DNA from: a candidate division WOR-3 bacterium
Lineage (GTDB): Bacteria; Hydrothermota; Tepidihabitantia; Tepidihabitantales; Tepidihabitantaceae
Assembly (NCBI GenBank): GCA_016867815.1
Contig: VGIR01000008.1
Coordinates: 1-61,080 of the forward strand
Direction of reading: 5' to 3'
DNA length: 61,080 nucleotides
Shown here: one piece after another, positions 58,844 to 61,080 of the stretch
Layout: every line of letters begins with the position of its first letter
Position numbering within the stretch: position 1 is the stretch's first letter
Position numbers and translations under genes: made by a program
The notes under the pieces: model-generated
Told to the model about the DNA's origin: nothing
The model's database searches: none
The model's input: only the letters and a program-made list of their open reading frames with translations

Positions 58844-59193
58844 TCCTTGCCGCGCGCATTACCGGGCGGACTACTACTACACGCCTTCCAAGTGGAAGAA
58901 CGGAGGGGAAGCACCCAGGCAGCTCGCGCTGGTCGTCATCGGACGCGAGATAGGATTAACCCTCGACCGGGACTTGGTGTCTTGGTGGCGAAACTCCGTC
59001 CGGCCAGTCATCGTCGGGAGCAGGGGAGAAGTCGGGGTCGGGTTCGTACCTGGGTCTTAATCTCAGCCTCAATCTTGACCTCAACCTCGCGGCGAAGCCG
59101 CGACGGATGTCCCGAAGCTTCTTGGAATGGGGTGCCTGGCACTGGTCCCAACGAGTCGCCCAATGGGTGACTATTCCTAGATCTCCCTGCCTG

Positions 59194-59222
59194 TTGACAG
59201 GCGAGAACATCCATTCTACAAT
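59194..59222 (+). promoter_or_regulatory. Promoter of the cysteine-rich propeller gene
   Basis: TTGACA (59194-59199), 17-base spacer, TACAAT (59217-59222). The leader is about 100 bases. The gene-free interval 58844-59193 before it holds diverged repeat wording (TTGGTGTCTTGGTGGC near 58976, CCTCAATCTTGACCTCAACC near 59070). Confidence 0.7.
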
Positions 59223-59330
59223 TGACACGACTTGAGGGTGCGGCAGACGCAGGGTCTGTCACGCAGGGAACCTCGACGCCGATTCGTGCAAGTTCTGTGA
59301 GAAACCTGGAGGCAGCACTTGGCAATCGGA

Positions 59331-61080
59331 ATGAACCGCAGCTCGTTCGGTCGGAACTCAACCTCACACAATCGGGCCGCAAAGGCCGGGGTATTCCTCT
59401 GTGCGCTGGCGCTGGGGGTCTCGGTGAGTCTGGCGTGGACTCCGTCGGTTCCCGATACAATCCTGCTGCCGGATTCGCTGGGGCCGTTGCGGCCCGGCTA
59501 CCATCTGGCCTTCGGCAGTTCGACCGACAACATCTACGTAGCGAGTGAGTCCTCGGACGTCATGGTGGTGGACGGGAACCAATGGGGTACCTTCCAGCGT
59601 ATCAAGCGCATCTACACCAACGCAGGGATCGGAGGGGCACTGCTGGTCGCGGAGCACAACAAGCTGTATTGTACCTATCCCTCAAGGGGTCGCATCGGTA
59701 TCATCGACTGCGTCACCAACGACACGGTGGGTTCGATTCCGGTGAGCACGCGCCCGAAGCTGCTCTGCTACAGCAGCGTCAGCGACAAACTGTACTGTTG
59801 CGACAGCGTCAACCGAAGGCTCTGGGTAATAGACTGCGCGTCAGATACAGTCCGCAAGGTCATCTCAACTGCGTCCAGCCCCGTCGATATGGTCTATGAC
59901 CCAACCACCAATAGGGCGTACGTTGCGACCCTAGGGGCGGTGCTCGCGATATCCTGCGTGACCGATTCCGTCGTTGCCAGCATAGACAGGGCAAAGTCGT
60001 CGAGAGGGCTGTGCCTTAACAAGCGTCGCCAGAAGCTCTACGTGCCGGGGTCCCGTTACGCCGATCCCGAGACCATCTACGTGGTCTCCACTCAGACCTA
60101 TGCCGTGACACCCATGACAACGGCTACTCGGGGAATCATACCGCTCTTGGCGTGCAATGAGGCGACCGACCGTCTTTACTATAGCGCCTACGGCTGCGAG
60201 GGCGTAGAGGTGTACGACTGCGTGGGCGACACGTACGTGGACTATGAACGCACGCCCTGGTATGAGGCTGAAGCAATTGCTTGCGACACCTTGCATAACC
60301 GGCTATTCCGTCTTTCCGAGAACCACCTCTCCATTTATGACTGCGTGACTTTCGATGCCGTCGCCCGGCACAGCGTCGGGATGAGCGATCCCTACCCTGT
60401 CCTGGAACTGGACCCGGCCCGCTACAGGGTGATGAGCGCCAACTGGTCTCCCGTGGGTGGCGCGGGCAAGCTCAGAGTGTTTGACTACAAGCACGACACG
60501 ACGTACAGAAGGGGAATTACTCCGCTCTGCGGCTGGACCGGTAAAATGTGCCGCAATCCCGCAACGGGCAGACTGTACTGCGGTTGGGGCGGAGGCGCGG
60601 CCGTGGTAGACGAGCAGACCAACCGTGTGGTCAAACATGCGTATGGCGTCAGCGGCAACATGGTGCACAGCCGTGCGAGCGACAAGTTCTACTCCTCGTC
60701 TTCGTATGGCCTCTTCGGCGAGAAGAGCGGACTTGGCGTAGTGGATGGACCGACGGACAGCCTGATCAAGATCGTGGGACTAGGTGACGACCGCTGGCAA
60801 CTCTTCCCTAGCTGGTGTCCCATTGGGAACAAAGTGTACTGCTTCGCCAGCAGGGGTGCGCGTTTGTTCATGGCGGCGGTGTCTTGCAGCACCGACTCGG
60901 TCGTGTGGGAAAGGGACATGTACGACCTCGGCAGATGGTTTAGGTACCTGGACAACGGACTGATGCTGTGCAATCACTCGGATAGCCTGGCGCTCATCGA
61001 TCCCCGCACAGACAGCGTCCTGGTCGATTCGTCACTGGCGGCGGGCGGCATATACGCGGTCACGCACACCCGAGATGGTG
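59331..61080 (+). CDS. Secreted cysteine-rich beta-propeller protein, 3' end outside the window
   Basis: Open from ATG 59331 to the window edge, 583 codons and still unfinished. A basic N-terminus leads to a signal segment (GVFLCALALGVSVSLAW). The body is YVTN-like propeller blades of about 45 residues, e.g. GRIGIIDCVTNDTVGSIPV, RRLWVIDCASDTVRKVIST, GVEVYDCVGDTYVDYE. Nearly every blade carries a Cys before the T-D-S/T-V turn, unusual for such propellers, which suggests disulfides or a metal site. No ribosome site lies close to the ATG. A T9SS tail would be expected beyond the window. Confidence 0.75.
   Translation, partial: MNRSSFGRNSTSHNRAAKAGVFLCALALGVSVSLAWTPSVPDTILLPDSLGPLRPGYHLAFGSSTDNIYVASESSDVMVVDGNQWGTFQRIKRIYTNAGIGGALLVAEHNKLYCTYPSRGRIGIIDCVTNDTVGSIPVSTRPKLLCYSSVSDKLYCCDSVNRRLWVIDCASDTVRKVISTASSPVDMVYDPTTNRAYVATLGAVLAISCVTDSVVASIDRAKSSRGLCLNKRRQKLYVPGSRYADPETIYVVSTQTYAVTPMTTATRGIIPLLACNEATDRLYYSAYGCEGVEVYDCVGDTYVDYERTPWYEAEAIACDTLHNRLFRLSENHLSIYDCVTFDAVARHSVGMSDPYPVLELDPARYRVMSANWSPVGGAGKLRVFDYKHDTTYRRGITPLCGWTGKMCRNPATGRLYCGWGGGAAVVDEQTNRVVKHAYGVSGNMVHSRASDKFYSSSSYGLFGEKSGLGVVDGPTDSLIKIVGLGDDRWQLFPSWCPIGNKVYCFASRGARLFMAAVSCSTDSVVWERDMYDLGRWFRYLDNGLMLCNHSDSLALIDPRTDSVLVDSSLAAGGIYAVTHTRDG

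Noticed and set aside
1-61080. tRNA, rRNA, CRISPR, insertion sequence or prophage genes
   Set aside because: I looked for cloverleaf-like stems with CCA-type ends, regularly spaced repeats, transposase motifs and phage structural genes by eye and found none. A tRNAscan or covariance search would be decisive.

Overview
The window is about 61 kb of GC-rich bacterial DNA. It looks like a fragment of an uncultivated genome from the broad FCB group or a related candidate phylum such as WOR-3/Stahlbacteria. The grounds are several large secreted beta-propeller proteins ending in T9SS-like sorting tails, a PorV/PorQ-like outer-membrane protein, a complete Rnf complex, leaderless or SD-led genes behind TTGACA-16-TANNNT promoters, and many short text-like intergenic repeats. 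The taxonomic placement is inference. I saw no rRNA, tRNA, CRISPR array, insertion sequence or phage gene.

Layout. 1-7.9 kb is housekeeping: a PP-loop tRNA-thiolation-type enzyme and a NifU-like Fe-S protein (+), then a tight reverse operon ispD-dxr-rseP-(degenerate radical SAM protein), trpS and a small zinc ribbon. 8.2-12 kb is a regulatory island: a TPR/AAA+ sigma54-type activator, three copies of the dyad TGTCTC-N6-GAGACA, a good -24/-12 promoter match and a gene of unknown function. 12.3-25 kb holds five exported proteins: a propeller, S41 peptidase, LVIVD propeller, second S41 peptidase and a 1665-residue SBBP/fibronectin protein. 25-29 kb is an accessory patch with a Phd-like antitoxin, DUF2442 protein, PIN-domain/small-protein pair, unknown proteins and low-complexity DNA.

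29-33.4 kb is a reverse catabolic operon: class I CoA-transferase alpha and beta and two acyl-CoA dehydrogenases. 33.5-34.1 kb is an RRM protein with a long 5' leader. 34.2-39.3 kb is rnfCDGEAB. 39.4-47.5 kb has a transglutaminase-like lipoprotein, then a reverse set: NHL propeller, PorV-like protein, CTP-dependent lipid-kinase-like protein and a two-parvulin PPIase, followed by NYN/PIN-like and DUF1801 proteins. 47.9-52.1 kb has two tandem GT39-TPR membrane glycosyltransferases. 52.4-61 kb has another SBBP/Kelch T9SS-type protein, an M28 peptidase, a membrane-protein/putative-nuclease pair and a cysteine-rich propeller that runs off the window.

How they fit together. The CoA-transferase and dehydrogenases would feed reducing equivalents into an anaerobic energy metabolism in which Rnf couples ferredoxin and NAD to an ion gradient. 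RseP, the PPIase and the PorV-like protein serve envelope biogenesis and export of the tailed proteins. The strongest new signals are the sigma54-like enhancer/promoter island at 11.0-12.0 kb, a recurring leaderless promoter geometry, and dispersed repeats that appear inside coding sequences at protein termini and linkers.
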